In this document: positions 33,544 to 42,072 of the stretch, in pieces
How positions within the stretch are numbered: the first letter of the stretch is position 1
Layout of the letters: each line of letters opens with the position of its first letter
Source of the DNA: Candidatus Heimdallarchaeota archaeon
Lineage (GTDB): Archaea > Asgardarchaeota > Heimdallarchaeia > JABLTI01
Length of the DNA: 56,075 nucleotides
Direction of reading: 5' to 3'
NCBI GenBank assembly: GCA_019056785.1
Contig: DXJV01000045.1
Span: 1-56,075, forward strand
The notes under the pieces: generated by a model
Databases searched by the model: none
What the model was told of the DNA's origin: nothing
What the model saw: the letters and a program-made list of their open reading frames with translations, nothing else
Position numbers and translations under genes: made by a program

Positions 33544-34595
33544 AAAACGAGTATCAATTCTAAGAAAGTACCAACCATTAACCCAAGTATTAATATCAGA
33601 AGCACATAGTAAACTGCAGGACGCCAATCGAAGATTCGCCGGCCGAGTGTTAAACGGAAGGGGAGAATGGCAACAATTAAAATTTGGGAGATCAAATAAG
33701 AACTACTGAGAAATAAAAGCGAAATGTCATTTATTGATACTTTTAAGAAAATACCAAGAAACAAGAAAGTGATGCCAAGTGCCAAGTTGATAAGCACACC
33801 AACAATACTAATAAGTCCTCGATGTTTGCGATGGATATAATAAATTTCTGGGATGACTAATGCTCCCGGAGTGTAAAACCGGATAGGAGAAACATGAGAA
33901 ATCAAAGTAATAATAAGGCCAATCTTTGAAAGCACAAACCTTGAATGGACACCGAAACGATTGCCAATCCATTTTTGGGGGAGGATATGAATTGAATAAA
34001 TAATCGCAGCAAGAGCAATAAGAACAGGAACATAATACCAGCGATTAAAATGATAAATCAATTTTGCCATTAAGCCCCAAGGGACTGAAATGGCTAGAAG
34101 ACCCAAAAGAAAATCAAATACCTCGTGCCCAACGGTAAAATGATCGCCAATAGCAGAAAAAAACATTCTATCCTTGAAAATACGCTCCTCAGGTTTCGCA
34201 GTAAAAACATTACCGGTCTTATCTGCTGCGTAAATAAAATCTGAGTTTTCCCAGCTAAGAGGTCTTTTTTTATGATAAGCTTTACGTGAATTGCGCTTAA
34301 GTCGTTCTTCAGCACGTCTTTGTCGTCGCTCTATACGCTTTTCTTTCCAGCTTTTTTTCGGAGCTTCTTCAAAATGAGTTTGTTCCTCTTCAGATAAGGA
34401 TGCCTCTTCTACTATTTCATACTCAGCATCGACAATCTTAGGCTTACTGGAGAGAGGGGAAACACTAAGATGAAGCTTTTCACAATTGTGATTTTCTGGC
34501 AAGCGGTGTATGCGACAAAATGATTTATGACAATATTTGCACTTGAATAGCAAAACTTCTGTCCTGTCACAACCTTCGAAGTCGCATTTTCCCAT
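33540..34595 (-). CDS. AN1 zinc finger fused to an inactive site-2-protease-like membrane domain
   Basis: A 351-residue protein. Residues 4-38 form a complete AN1 finger: Cys4, Cys9, Cys19, Cys22, Cys27, His30, His36, Cys38. A charged linker with an Arg-rich stretch (about 84-110) follows. Residues about 155-351 hold five to six helices laid out like archaeal M50/site-2 proteases: a helix ending in the metal site, a long amphipathic strand, the YTPGALVIP turn, and a late LPFRLTLGRRIFDW segment. The HExxH metal motif reads HILPQ (His203-Gln207), and the LDG aspartate is replaced (TLG). It is thus predicted proteolytically dead, perhaps a membrane-protein binding factor. The AN1 part is certain; the S2P origin is a pattern match. 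Confidence 0.8.
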   Translation of the reverse strand: MGKCDFEGCDRTEVLLFKCKYCHKSFCRIHRLPENHNCEKLHLSVSPLSSKPKIVDAEYEIVEEASLSEEEQTHFEEAPKKSWKEKRIERRQRRAEERLKRNSRKAYHKKRPLSWENSDFIYAADKTGNVFTAKPEERIFKDRMFFSAIGDHFTVGHEVFDFLLGLLAISVPWGLMAKLIYHFNRWYYVPVLIALAAIIYSIHILPQKWIGNRFGVHSRFVLSKIGLIITLISHVSPIRFYTPGALVIPEIYYIHRKHRGLISIVGVLINLALGITFLFLGIFLKVSINDISLLFLSSSYLISQILIVAILPFRLTLGRRIFDWRPAVYYVLLILILGLMVGTFLELILVF

Positions 34596-34671
34596 TACTT
34601 ATTCACAAGAAATTCTGGTGAATACTCCTATTTAAAGGAATTCCTTTTATTTTGAAGTATTTCAGCCATTG

Positions 34672-36261
34672 TTAGAAAACAGTAGAAATTTTTCCTTGCA
34701 ACTTTGAATTAGCTGTCTCTTCTCGTACAATAGAAATTAACTCGAAAAATGTCCTGATATTAAACCAAAAAATTGTAAGAAAAATTATTCCGACAAAAAT
34801 CTGGGAAGGGAAATTTGCCAGAAAAACAACTGGCTTGACAATTAAAAAGAAAAAAAAACTGTTACTACCAACAGCTTTTGTGGCCTTCATGAGAAAATCA
34901 TCGATTTGTGGTGCTTCAAAAATTAAGAGGGCAAATCCATGAATAATTGTGAGAAACGAATATTCGATTAAAAGTCCTTTCTTTCGGTGTAAAGCTATAT
35001 AAGGAAGAAACCATGCAAGAACTTGAATGTTAATGGCTTTGAAAGTAAGAGCAAAAATGAAAAAAGGTAGAAAAACCAAATTCACTTGATAAAGGATAGG
35101 CATTTGGGATACTTTTTTTGTTCGGATATTTTCCCAATTTTTTTTCAAATAAAAAATAAAGATCACACTAAACAGGAAGATAAAGAAAGGTAAATAGAAA
35201 TTTCTGATAAAGAAGGGCTCATCTGCAATATTATAAGTATCACCTATACTTTCAACATGTTTCATCATAAAGCCATTCCAAAGAATATAAATGCCATGCC
35301 AAAGTGAAAAACCATAAGCGATATGATCGGTACGCATAAAAACTACGTTAATAAATTCATGAGGGATAAATAAAAGAAAAGGATAAATGGGAATAAGCCC
35401 AACTAAAAATCCCACAAGAAATGGCAAAATGTCCTTCTTTTTTAACCAAACGATAACAAAGGGTAAGAAAAGAACACCGATATATTTTACAGATGTTCCA
35501 AGAGAAGCAAAAAGTCCTACAGCAAAAAATTGTCCTTTTTGGAGGGAAAACACCGCTATAACAAGGCAAAAAATGAAAAGGCTGTCATACCTACCACCTC
35601 CCGTTTGAAGCAACAATGGTAGACCAAATGCAATAAATAACCCGGCTGAAAATTTCGCTTGACGAACCCTCTTTGAAAGAGTAACATCTAAAAATACTCG
35701 CTCTGTACTTTCATTTTGAAATGCTTGTTCAATAATTTTCATAACAACAATGGCAATCCCAACATCTGAAAGAAGGAAAGGGAGTTTGAGAAAAAAACGA
35801 AGAGCGAAAACATTTGATTTCCATGGATTGAGAAAATACATTGCTACATATAAAAAGTCAGTCAAAGGCATATGAGTAGTTTCTACATCAACATATAACC
35901 GCCCTCCTGCAAGAATACTCCTGACTTTTTCAACATACCACTCAAAATCCAAACCCCAATCTGTAAAGAAAATAAATAACAAACGAGTAACAATTATCAG
36001 CAAGACTATATATAACGCAGGATTTTGCATTTGCTGTTGTCGGAAAGAAGAGAATCTCATAAAAAGGTCAAAAAAGCGTTTTTGAAATGGAACTTGTCGA
36101 GAGCGAGGAATTGTTCTAAGGTCAGAAGGGTTGTTTTCTAACATTAACCTTTTTTCTTGTAATTTTAAATCACCAAGAGTAAGTTTTCGCATGGAACCAT
36201 CACATGAGCACACCTTTATCCTGAAGGAAAGTTTTTTATCGAGATAATAAGAGTCGCTCAC
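34672..36261 (-). CDS. GT-C family membrane glycosyltransferase
   Basis: A 529-residue protein with about 11 membrane helices after a soluble N-terminal stretch of about 75 residues. The first extracytoplasmic loop carries acidic residues (DFEWYVEKVRSILAGG), as expected for the GT-C catalytic site. The segment LLLQTGGGRYDSLFIFC and later NIQVLAWFLPYIALHRKK resemble lipid-linked-sugar mannosyl/glucosyltransferases (GT57/GT87-like). The donor is probably a polyprenyl-phosphate sugar. GTG 36261 gives the longest frame; ATG at residue 24 is an alternative start. Family level only. Confidence 0.7.
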   Translation of the reverse strand: MSDSYYLDKKLSFRIKVCSCDGSMRKLTLGDLKLQEKRLMLENNPSDLRTIPRSRQVPFQKRFFDLFMRFSSFRQQQMQNPALYIVLLIIVTRLLFIFFTDWGLDFEWYVEKVRSILAGGRLYVDVETTHMPLTDFLYVAMYFLNPWKSNVFALRFFLKLPFLLSDVGIAIVVMKIIEQAFQNESTERVFLDVTLSKRVRQAKFSAGLFIAFGLPLLLQTGGGRYDSLFIFCLVIAVFSLQKGQFFAVGLFASLGTSVKYIGVLFLPFVIVWLKKKDILPFLVGFLVGLIPIYPFLLFIPHEFINVVFMRTDHIAYGFSLWHGIYILWNGFMMKHVESIGDTYNIADEPFFIRNFYLPFFIFLFSVIFIFYLKKNWENIRTKKVSQMPILYQVNLVFLPFFIFALTFKAINIQVLAWFLPYIALHRKKGLLIEYSFLTIIHGFALLIFEAPQIDDFLMKATKAVGSNSFFFFLIVKPVVFLANFPSQIFVGIIFLTIFWFNIRTFFELISIVREETANSKLQGKISTVF

Positions 36262-36332
36262 AAATAAGAAAGAGGATTTTCTTTAAAAAGAGCTAAAAGA
36301 CGGTTTGTTTTTAAAAAAAGGAAAAAAAAGAA

Positions 36333-36348
36333 AAGTGCAAAAGCACTT
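36333..36348 (-). terminator. Hairpin and T-tract after the surface protein gene
   Basis: AAGTGC-4-GCACTT, perfect 6-base arms. On the minus strand it is followed by TTCTTTTTTTTCC. It lies 8 bases beyond the stop at 36356. Confidence 0.6.
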
Positions 36349-36355
36349 GTCTAAT

Positions 36356-37930
36356 CTATTTTCTTCGGTGAAGAATGACACTTGTTGTTGCAATTGCAAA
36401 GATTGCCGGGATGGCGATAAACCAAGTGAATCCAGGAATAATTCCGCCGCCCATTGGATCGGGAGGATTGTAGTTGGGATTGACTAACTTGAAATCAAAG
36501 TTAATTACAACCTGTCCTGTGGAAATGCCTGAAAAAGTAGACATATCAGTGTTTACCGAGAGGTCAATGGAAGTTTGCATCCGCATTCCGGCAAGTATTC
36601 CTGTGTCGGAATAAGCCATCCAACCTTCTTGTGTTGCAGAAACATCTACTATAATGCTTGGGTCAGTTGCTTTCACAAGACTTATCGCAATATCGACATC
36701 AACGTCCAATGTCAGTGATTCTTTCAAGAAGAAATAGCCACGTTTCTCGAGGACGGAGAATGTTCCATCAATATTGTTCACAGCAATACCTGAGGAGCTA
36801 AGTTCTGGGATAAATGACAAGAAGTCATCCAAATAGACACCAACGAGAGTGTTTGCAAGAACCATATAGCCAGTATAAATATCATAGTCCGTTGTGATTG
36901 CTGGAGCAAAGAATGGCATCGTTTCATATGTTCCATCAATTGGCACATCACTAATTTGAATGGCACCTAAGAATCCTATGAAAAGTGTTTCTTTGGGTTG
37001 TTCAAGAAGAGAGTTAGTTTCCATGTCATAGAGATAAGTTTGAGCAGTGTAATATAAACCTTCGATGTCTGTTATTACAAACTTCATAATTGTCTGATCT
37101 TGCATATCAGCAATTTCATCTTCCATTGATGAAATATCAGTCAAATTATCAGTGGGAATGAGATCACCTGTGACATCTACATTGAGATAAGCTATTTCAG
37201 CATTGAGTTCGATTACTTGCCCTACTGTCAGAGCAAGACCCTTTATTTCGACACTATTCAATGATAATTCGATTTCAGTGTCCACGAATGCTTGGTTACT
37301 AAAGTTTGCGTTTTTAATGTGAAGGTAGGTCAAGATTCCATCAGACTTTCGCCAAGCGAATGAAACTAAACCAGTAGCATTTGACCATTCTGCCGTCAAA
37401 GTATCTGCAGTGTTAGATACAGTGAAACCCATGTATTCCAAGATCGACTCATGCTCTGTCCAACCATTATCTAAGAAGAACAAAGCTGGGGAGTAATATG
37501 AGCTGACATTAAAGTGAGGAACACCATCAACAACCATTGCAGGTGTTGCTGAACCGGCAGGAACAATGACGTCCAAAGCCGTGAATCCTTCACCAACTGT
37601 GACTGTTGTATCTTTCGTGAAGATAATCCCAATGCCAAAATAAACCAATGGACCAATAACAATTGGTTCGTATTCATGTTCTAATTCGACATCAGTCACT
37701 TTCACATATAATTGATTGTCGGCCATATTTCCAATTGTCAGATTATCCATTGGTGGCAATGTTAAAGTGTCTATATCATATTTTATTGTTGTTCCTGCTT
37801 GAACGTTAACAGTGTCATTATAGTCCATTAATTGGACTGGCACGCCTTGCTGAGTAGAACCTACTACAGCGAGGATCGGACTTAGTGTTAACACTAAAGC
37901 TAGAACTATTAGTATTTTTTTCAACCTCAA
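36356..37930 (-). CDS. Surface protein with signal peptide and C-terminal anchor
   Basis: A 524-residue secreted protein. Residues 1-24 form a signal peptide, about 25-495 a beta-rich ectodomain with few cysteines and many Asn-x-Ser/Thr sites, and about 500-520 a single membrane helix (TWFIAIPAIFAIATTSVIL), with the short basic end HRRK after IPGF. This architecture is typical of archaeal cell-surface glycoproteins. The sequence is not otherwise recognised. Glycosylation genes around it (GT-C transferase, epimerase, flippase) fit a heavily glycosylated surface. Ends at a strong hairpin terminator. Confidence 0.75.
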   Translation of the reverse strand: MRLKKILIVLALVLTLSPILAVVGSTQQGVPVQLMDYNDTVNVQAGTTIKYDIDTLTLPPMDNLTIGNMADNQLYVKVTDVELEHEYEPIVIGPLVYFGIGIIFTKDTTVTVGEGFTALDVIVPAGSATPAMVVDGVPHFNVSSYYSPALFFLDNGWTEHESILEYMGFTVSNTADTLTAEWSNATGLVSFAWRKSDGILTYLHIKNANFSNQAFVDTEIELSLNSVEIKGLALTVGQVIELNAEIAYLNVDVTGDLIPTDNLTDISSMEDEIADMQDQTIMKFVITDIEGLYYTAQTYLYDMETNSLLEQPKETLFIGFLGAIQISDVPIDGTYETMPFFAPAITTDYDIYTGYMVLANTLVGVYLDDFLSFIPELSSSGIAVNNIDGTFSVLEKRGYFFLKESLTLDVDVDIAISLVKATDPSIIVDVSATQEGWMAYSDTGILAGMRMQTSIDLSVNTDMSTFSGISTGQVVINFDFKLVNPNYNPPDPMGGGIIPGFTWFIAIPAIFAIATTSVILHRRK

Positions 37931-38052
37931 AATCTTTCACCTTGAAAGGTTTTTTCTTTGGCAAGCAATAAATTATGCTTGCTAATATACATTAATATCC
38001 ATTTGATATTTAAAAGATAGCTATTATAGCATAAAGAACCTGCTAAACTCTA

Positions 38053-38820
38053 CTATTCGTTTATAACATTTTTACTCGAGACGTTTTCATCTATCTGCTT
38101 AACATTTATTCCAACAAGCATCAAAATTGGCCCTAGAATCCAAAATAATTCTGCTACAAAGAAAATTGTTAGCTCTGTTTCAGTTGACAACGGGATGAAC
38201 AGCTGTTCGATGATTCCCGAGCCACTAAAAACCATTGCACCTAGAATGATAAACGAAAAACCAATTATGAAATAATTCATGCGACTACGAATAAGAGGGT
38301 CACGTGTTTCTTTTTTCGTCAAAATTAGATAGATGATTGCTTTTATAATTAACAAAAGTGGGATAACATAAAGAAAAATCATCACCCATACCGGTTGAGT
38401 GGTTTTAATGCCATTCCCGATATCTACGGTTTCATCGGGGCTATCGTAAACCACCTTGTCAAAATAACTTGTTACAAATGAATTGATAAACAAGAAGATG
38501 GTTAAAGGCACAATTAAAAACCATTTCTTAAGGATATATTCTCCTTTGTAAATTACAATTGCACTTAGAAAAAGTAGAAAAGCGGCAATTGTAGATGAAA
38601 TAACTACGAAATCACGAACCGTCTGGGCACCTCTTGTCGGATGTTGGAAAAGAAATGTCAAACCATTAAAGATTAGCGAGATCCCCCAGAAAAACAGCGA
38701 GGCTGAGAACAGAATATTGATTTTTGATCGGAAGTCTTTCAAAAAGATAATTAAGGTTACAATTATCGAAATAGTTCCGGCAATGATGTTTGTATAATTG
38801 AAGACACTATTGAAGAGCAT
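38053..38820 (-). CDS. Hypothetical seven-helix membrane protein
   Basis: A 255-residue protein with about seven hydrophobic helices (first at about 11-26, last at about 222-240) and a short soluble tail. The layout resembles the N-terminal 7TM sensor domain of some histidine kinases, but no kinase or other output domain follows. Function unknown. Starts at ATG 38820, about 170 bases from the divergent bactofilin-like gene. Confidence 0.65.
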   Translation of the reverse strand: MLFNSVFNYTNIIAGTISIIVTLIIFLKDFRSKINILFSASLFFWGISLIFNGLTFLFQHPTRGAQTVRDFVVISSTIAAFLLFLSAIVIYKGEYILKKWFLIVPLTIFLFINSFVTSYFDKVVYDSPDETVDIGNGIKTTQPVWVMIFLYVIPLLLIIKAIIYLILTKKETRDPLIRSRMNYFIIGFSFIILGAMVFSGSGIIEQLFIPLSTETELTIFFVAELFWILGPILMLVGINVKQIDENVSSKNVINE

Positions 38821-38987
38821 TCTTTTTACCTTTTTTTAAGGGGTGTAACAAGAACATTCCTTTGAGCTATTTTAAATTGTTTGTTAGAGGACAATTTTTT
38901 ATCAAATTCGATTCCTTTTTATGTGTGTTTGCTGTTTTTAGATATAACAAATATCAATTAATAAAAATGTCTTAGAAGGAATTATTC

Positions 38988-39767
38988 ATGAGCAAAAAAC
39001 CTGATTTGCGTTCCATTTCGTCTGTTACGTTAGAAGGGGATGGGGATTTTGATGAAGTTCATATTTTAGGTGGGCTACAGTCCAGTGGAAGTTTGAATGC
39101 AAACTATGTTAGTGTCCAGGGTTCAATGAATCTTCTCGGCAGTCTCTGGGCAACAAATGTTAATGTCGCCGGAGGTGTTGAGCTTGGTGCTGACCTGATC
39201 TCTGAATTGGATATTGTTATTAAGGGGGGCATCAAGACCGGCGGGAAACTCGAGGGACGTATCATCGATATTTCTGGTGGTGCAAGAGTTAAGGAAACGA
39301 TCAAAGCATCGCAACTCCAAGTTAAAGGAGGAGTAAAAGTGAACGGGAATATTGAGGTTAGCGGTCCCATTGATGTCAAAGGTGGCTTAGTTTCGCTTCG
39401 TAGCATCATTGCCGAGGAGATTGATTCTGTTGGTGGTATCTCTGCAAATGGCGATGTGAAAACTCGAGACTCTATTTACGTCCGTGGTCGAGTGGAAGTA
39501 GGCGGCGATATAATTTGTGATGAATTTATTTTTGAAATTGGAGGACCATCAGTTATCGAAGGGAAACTTCAAGCAAATAAAATTAAAATAATGAAAGATG
39601 AGCTTGCAAAATCCGAATCGTTTCTCCGAGTTAAAGAAATCGTTTCGCCGAACAAGATAGAAATCGATTATGTTATCGCTGAAAGTGTCGTCTGCCCCAA
39701 AATGAAGACGGGAGAAAATTGCCGTATTGGCGAACCGATTGATAAAAATTATGAACCTGATTATTAA
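38988..39767 (+). CDS. Bactofilin-like beta-helix polymer-forming protein
   Basis: A 259-residue protein made of repeated short beta-strands with Gly at turns (GGLQSSGSLNANYVSVQG, GGIKTGGKLEGRIIDISGG, VKGGVKVNGNIEVSGPIDVKGG). The central part (about 25-200) holds roughly nine to ten turns, as in bactofilins, which polymerise into cytoskeletal filaments. No transmembrane helix. A C-terminal region has two cysteines (VVCPKMKTGENC) that might form a metal or disulfide site. Good hairpin terminator follows at 39780. Family assignment by repeat pattern. Confidence 0.75.
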   Translation: MSKKPDLRSISSVTLEGDGDFDEVHILGGLQSSGSLNANYVSVQGSMNLLGSLWATNVNVAGGVELGADLISELDIVIKGGIKTGGKLEGRIIDISGGARVKETIKASQLQVKGGVKVNGNIEVSGPIDVKGGLVSLRSIIAEEIDSVGGISANGDVKTRDSIYVRGRVEVGGDIICDEFIFEIGGPSVIEGKLQANKIKIMKDELAKSESFLRVKEIVSPNKIEIDYVIAESVVCPKMKTGENCRIGEPIDKNYEPDY

Positions 39768-39779
39768 CCCCTTTCTCAG

Positions 39780-39803
39780 AAAAAGCCTTTCTACAGGCTT
39801 TTT
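39780..39803 (+). terminator. Strong hairpin terminator after the bactofilin-like gene
   Basis: AAAAAGCCT-6-AGGCTTTTT, perfect 9-base arms ending in a T run, 12 bases past the stop at 39767. Confidence 0.7.
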
Positions 39804-39865
39804 GGTACTTTTTAAAGAAAATTACATGGAGAATCATTAGATTCAATGATATGTGAGCTATAAAA

Positions 39866-40885
39866 ATGACAACAGTTCTGGTGACAGGTGGAGCAGGCTT
39901 TATTGGCTATCATCTAACGAAATATCTTTTGGCTCGAGGATTAAAAGTTGTTATTTTTGACAATTTTTCAAGTTACTATTCCCCGCAACTGAAGAAGATT
40001 AATGCACTCGAATGTCAGAAATTAGGAGCAAAGATCATCGAAGGAGACATTTTAAATCGACAAATGCTTTTTCAAACCATAGAAAACGAGCAATGCTCGA
40101 AAATTGTCCATCTTGCAGCTCAGCCCGGTGTTCGTTACTCGAGTATCCATCCAGAGAAAACTTTGCGGGTGAATGTAGAAGGAACTGCTAATATTCTGGA
40201 AGCAGTTCAAAAACTAGACATTCAAAGAGTTATTCTTACCAGCAGTTCTTCTGTTTTTGGTTCTGCATTTTACTTACCCATCAATGAGAACCACCCAAAA
40301 AAACCCGTTTCGATCTACGGAACAAGCAAACTCATGGTGGAGCAGATGGCAGAAGTATATAGATACCTCTACCCAAATTTGGATATTGTTATCATACGTC
40401 CCTTCACTGTTGTTGGTGCCAAACAGCGACCTGACATGGCAATTAACAAATTCGTTAGTTGTGCGCTCGAAGAAAAAAAAATAACTGTTTTCGGTGATGG
40501 TTGGCAAACACGTGACTGGACCCATGTTGAAAATATTGCCCAAGGATTTTATCTGGCACTAACAAAAGAGAAAGCTCGAAACCAGACATTCAATATTGGT
40601 AATGGTTCTAGAATTTCTGTAAATGAAGTCCTGAAATTAATCGCTAAAATCACTAATCATGAGTTGCAGCTTATTTTCTCCCCGAGAAATAAAGCCGATA
40701 TAAAAGATACCTTTGCAGATATCTCAAAAGCCAAACAACTCATAGGCTATCACCCTCAAAAGACGATTTTCGACGCTATAGAAGATTTCACTGAATTTTA
40801 TCTTGCAGAGAAATTTGGCAAAGGATTTGAAAATATCTCAAGAAAAGTACTCTTTGAATCAAAAATTATTGCAACGAAAAGTTAA
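39866..40885 (+). CDS. UDP-glucuronate/UDP-glucose 4-epimerase-like SDR
   Basis: A 339-residue extended SDR. Nucleotide motif GGAGFIG (residues 8-14), catalytic Tyr151-x3-Lys155 (YGTSK), Ser126-128 upstream. NFSSYYSPQLK and GVRYSSIHPEKTL resemble UDP-glucuronate 4-epimerases; specificity between uronic and neutral sugars is not settled. Makes activated sugars for surface glycans. Followed 14 bases later by a flippase gene in the same operon. Confidence 0.85.
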   Translation: MTTVLVTGGAGFIGYHLTKYLLARGLKVVIFDNFSSYYSPQLKKINALECQKLGAKIIEGDILNRQMLFQTIENEQCSKIVHLAAQPGVRYSSIHPEKTLRVNVEGTANILEAVQKLDIQRVILTSSSSVFGSAFYLPINENHPKKPVSIYGTSKLMVEQMAEVYRYLYPNLDIVIIRPFTVVGAKQRPDMAINKFVSCALEEKKITVFGDGWQTRDWTHVENIAQGFYLALTKEKARNQTFNIGNGSRISVNEVLKLIAKITNHELQLIFSPRNKADIKDTFADISKAKQLIGYHPQKTIFDAIEDFTEFYLAEKFGKGFENISRKVLFESKIIATKS

Positions 40886-40886
40886 A

Positions 40887-40893
40887 AGGAGGA
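40887..40893 (+). promoter_or_regulatory. Shine-Dalgarno site that sets the TTG start of the flippase
   Basis: A complete AGGAGG core, about 7 bases before TTG 40900, supports this rare start codon. Confidence 0.6.
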
Positions 40894-40899
40894 AATATT

Positions 40900-41991
40900 T
40901 TGGCTACCAAATCCAAAAGGCAATTCGAGATAAAAGTCCTGTTTGAACATGGTTATACTCCACAAAAAAGGGCTTTTTGGGTTGAAAAATATTGGAAGAC
41001 CATTCTAGGTATTGTTATTACCAGCGTTTTTTTGCTATTTCTCATACGGAGTGCTGACCCGGCAAGACTTTGGGCGACACTTTGTGGGGCAAAATATTCA
41101 CTAATTATTACCTCGAGTGGTTTGACTATAATTCTTTTCCTTCTGAAAACAATTCGCTGGAATGTAATTCTCAAACGACAAAATGTTGCCCTTTCATTTA
41201 CTACTACACTAAAATTAATTTTAATTGGCACTTTTGGTTCTGCAATTACCCCTGCTAAAGTAGGAGATGTGCTTCGTGCGTTCTATCTGAGAGAAGAAAA
41301 GAAGGAGGTAAAGATTGGTAGCGCAGTTTTTTCTGTTGTTTTTGATAGGCTTTTCGATCTTGCGGGGATATTTATGATAATTCTACTCACTCTCCCCTTT
41401 TGCTTACTAGCAATTCCAACAATTGACTGGCGAATTCCGGTAGGAATTTCAAGCAGTTTTGTTCTATTCACATCTCTAGTAATTTTAACTTTCAGTGAAA
41501 AAGTTTTAAGACCACTTCTGAACTTCTTGTTGAAAATCATTTCAAAAGTTTTTTTGAAGGAAACAGTAAAAGAAAAATTCTCAATCTCTTCAGCTGAAAT
41601 TCTTGCAGACTTTTTCAAATATCAAAAAAATTTCAAGGTAAAAAACTACTTTTTCCTTGGTGGACTTTCTGTTCTTTTTTGGGTTATTTTGGGTTTCCAA
41701 GGAACCCTCTTGCTTTATGCTTTTCATATCAATAATGTGAATCCTTTCTTCATCCTTGCAACACTAGCCATAGCGGCTGTTGTAGCAATGACTGTACCGT
41801 TGAGTGTAAGTGGTGTTGGTATTCGAGAGTATGTTATTCAAACTTTTTTAGTTTTCTTAATTCCAGGACTGGTTAAAGCTCAAGCAATAAATCTCTCTTT
41901 GCTACAAACATTAGAAAATGTTTTTCTCCCGGCTTTCCTTGGTGGGATTATCATCATTTTTCTCTCGAGAAAAAAAGTAATGCTTAAATAA
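40900..41991 (+). CDS. AglD/LPG-synthase-TM family flippase-like protein
   Basis: A 363-residue protein with about eight membrane helices, of the UPF0104/lysylphosphatidylglycerol synthase TM family. Features: FGSAITPAKVGDVLRAFYLR near residue 108 (the conserved P-x-x-x-G-D-x-x-R-x-x-x-L motif) and VPLSVSGVGIREY near residue 298. In haloarchaea members assist glycosylation of the S-layer. Probably flips or modifies a lipid-linked sugar. TTG start with strong SD. Co-transcribed with the epimerase upstream. Confidence 0.8.
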   Translation: MATKSKRQFEIKVLFEHGYTPQKRAFWVEKYWKTILGIVITSVFLLFLIRSADPARLWATLCGAKYSLIITSSGLTIILFLLKTIRWNVILKRQNVALSFTTTLKLILIGTFGSAITPAKVGDVLRAFYLREEKKEVKIGSAVFSVVFDRLFDLAGIFMIILLTLPFCLLAIPTIDWRIPVGISSSFVLFTSLVILTFSEKVLRPLLNFLLKIISKVFLKETVKEKFSISSAEILADFFKYQKNFKVKNYFFLGGLSVLFWVILGFQGTLLLYAFHINNVNPFFILATLAIAAVVAMTVPLSVSGVGIREYVIQTFLVFLIPGLVKAQAINLSLLQTLENVFLPAFLGGIIIIFLSRKKVMLK

Positions 41992-42036
41992 ATGTAATTT
42001 GAAAAGCATGAAAGAAAGAAAAAAAAAAGAGTTAAA

Positions 42037-42057
42037 GCATGAAGAAAGCCTTCATGC
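42037..42057. terminator. Bidirectional hairpin between flippase and hydrogenase operon
   Basis: GCATGAAG-5-CTTCATGC, perfect 8-base arms. T-rich DNA follows on both strands (TTTTTAAATTTTTTT on plus; CTTTTTTTTTTC on minus), so it can end both convergent units. Confidence 0.65.
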
Positions 42058-42072
42058 AATTTTTAAATTTTT

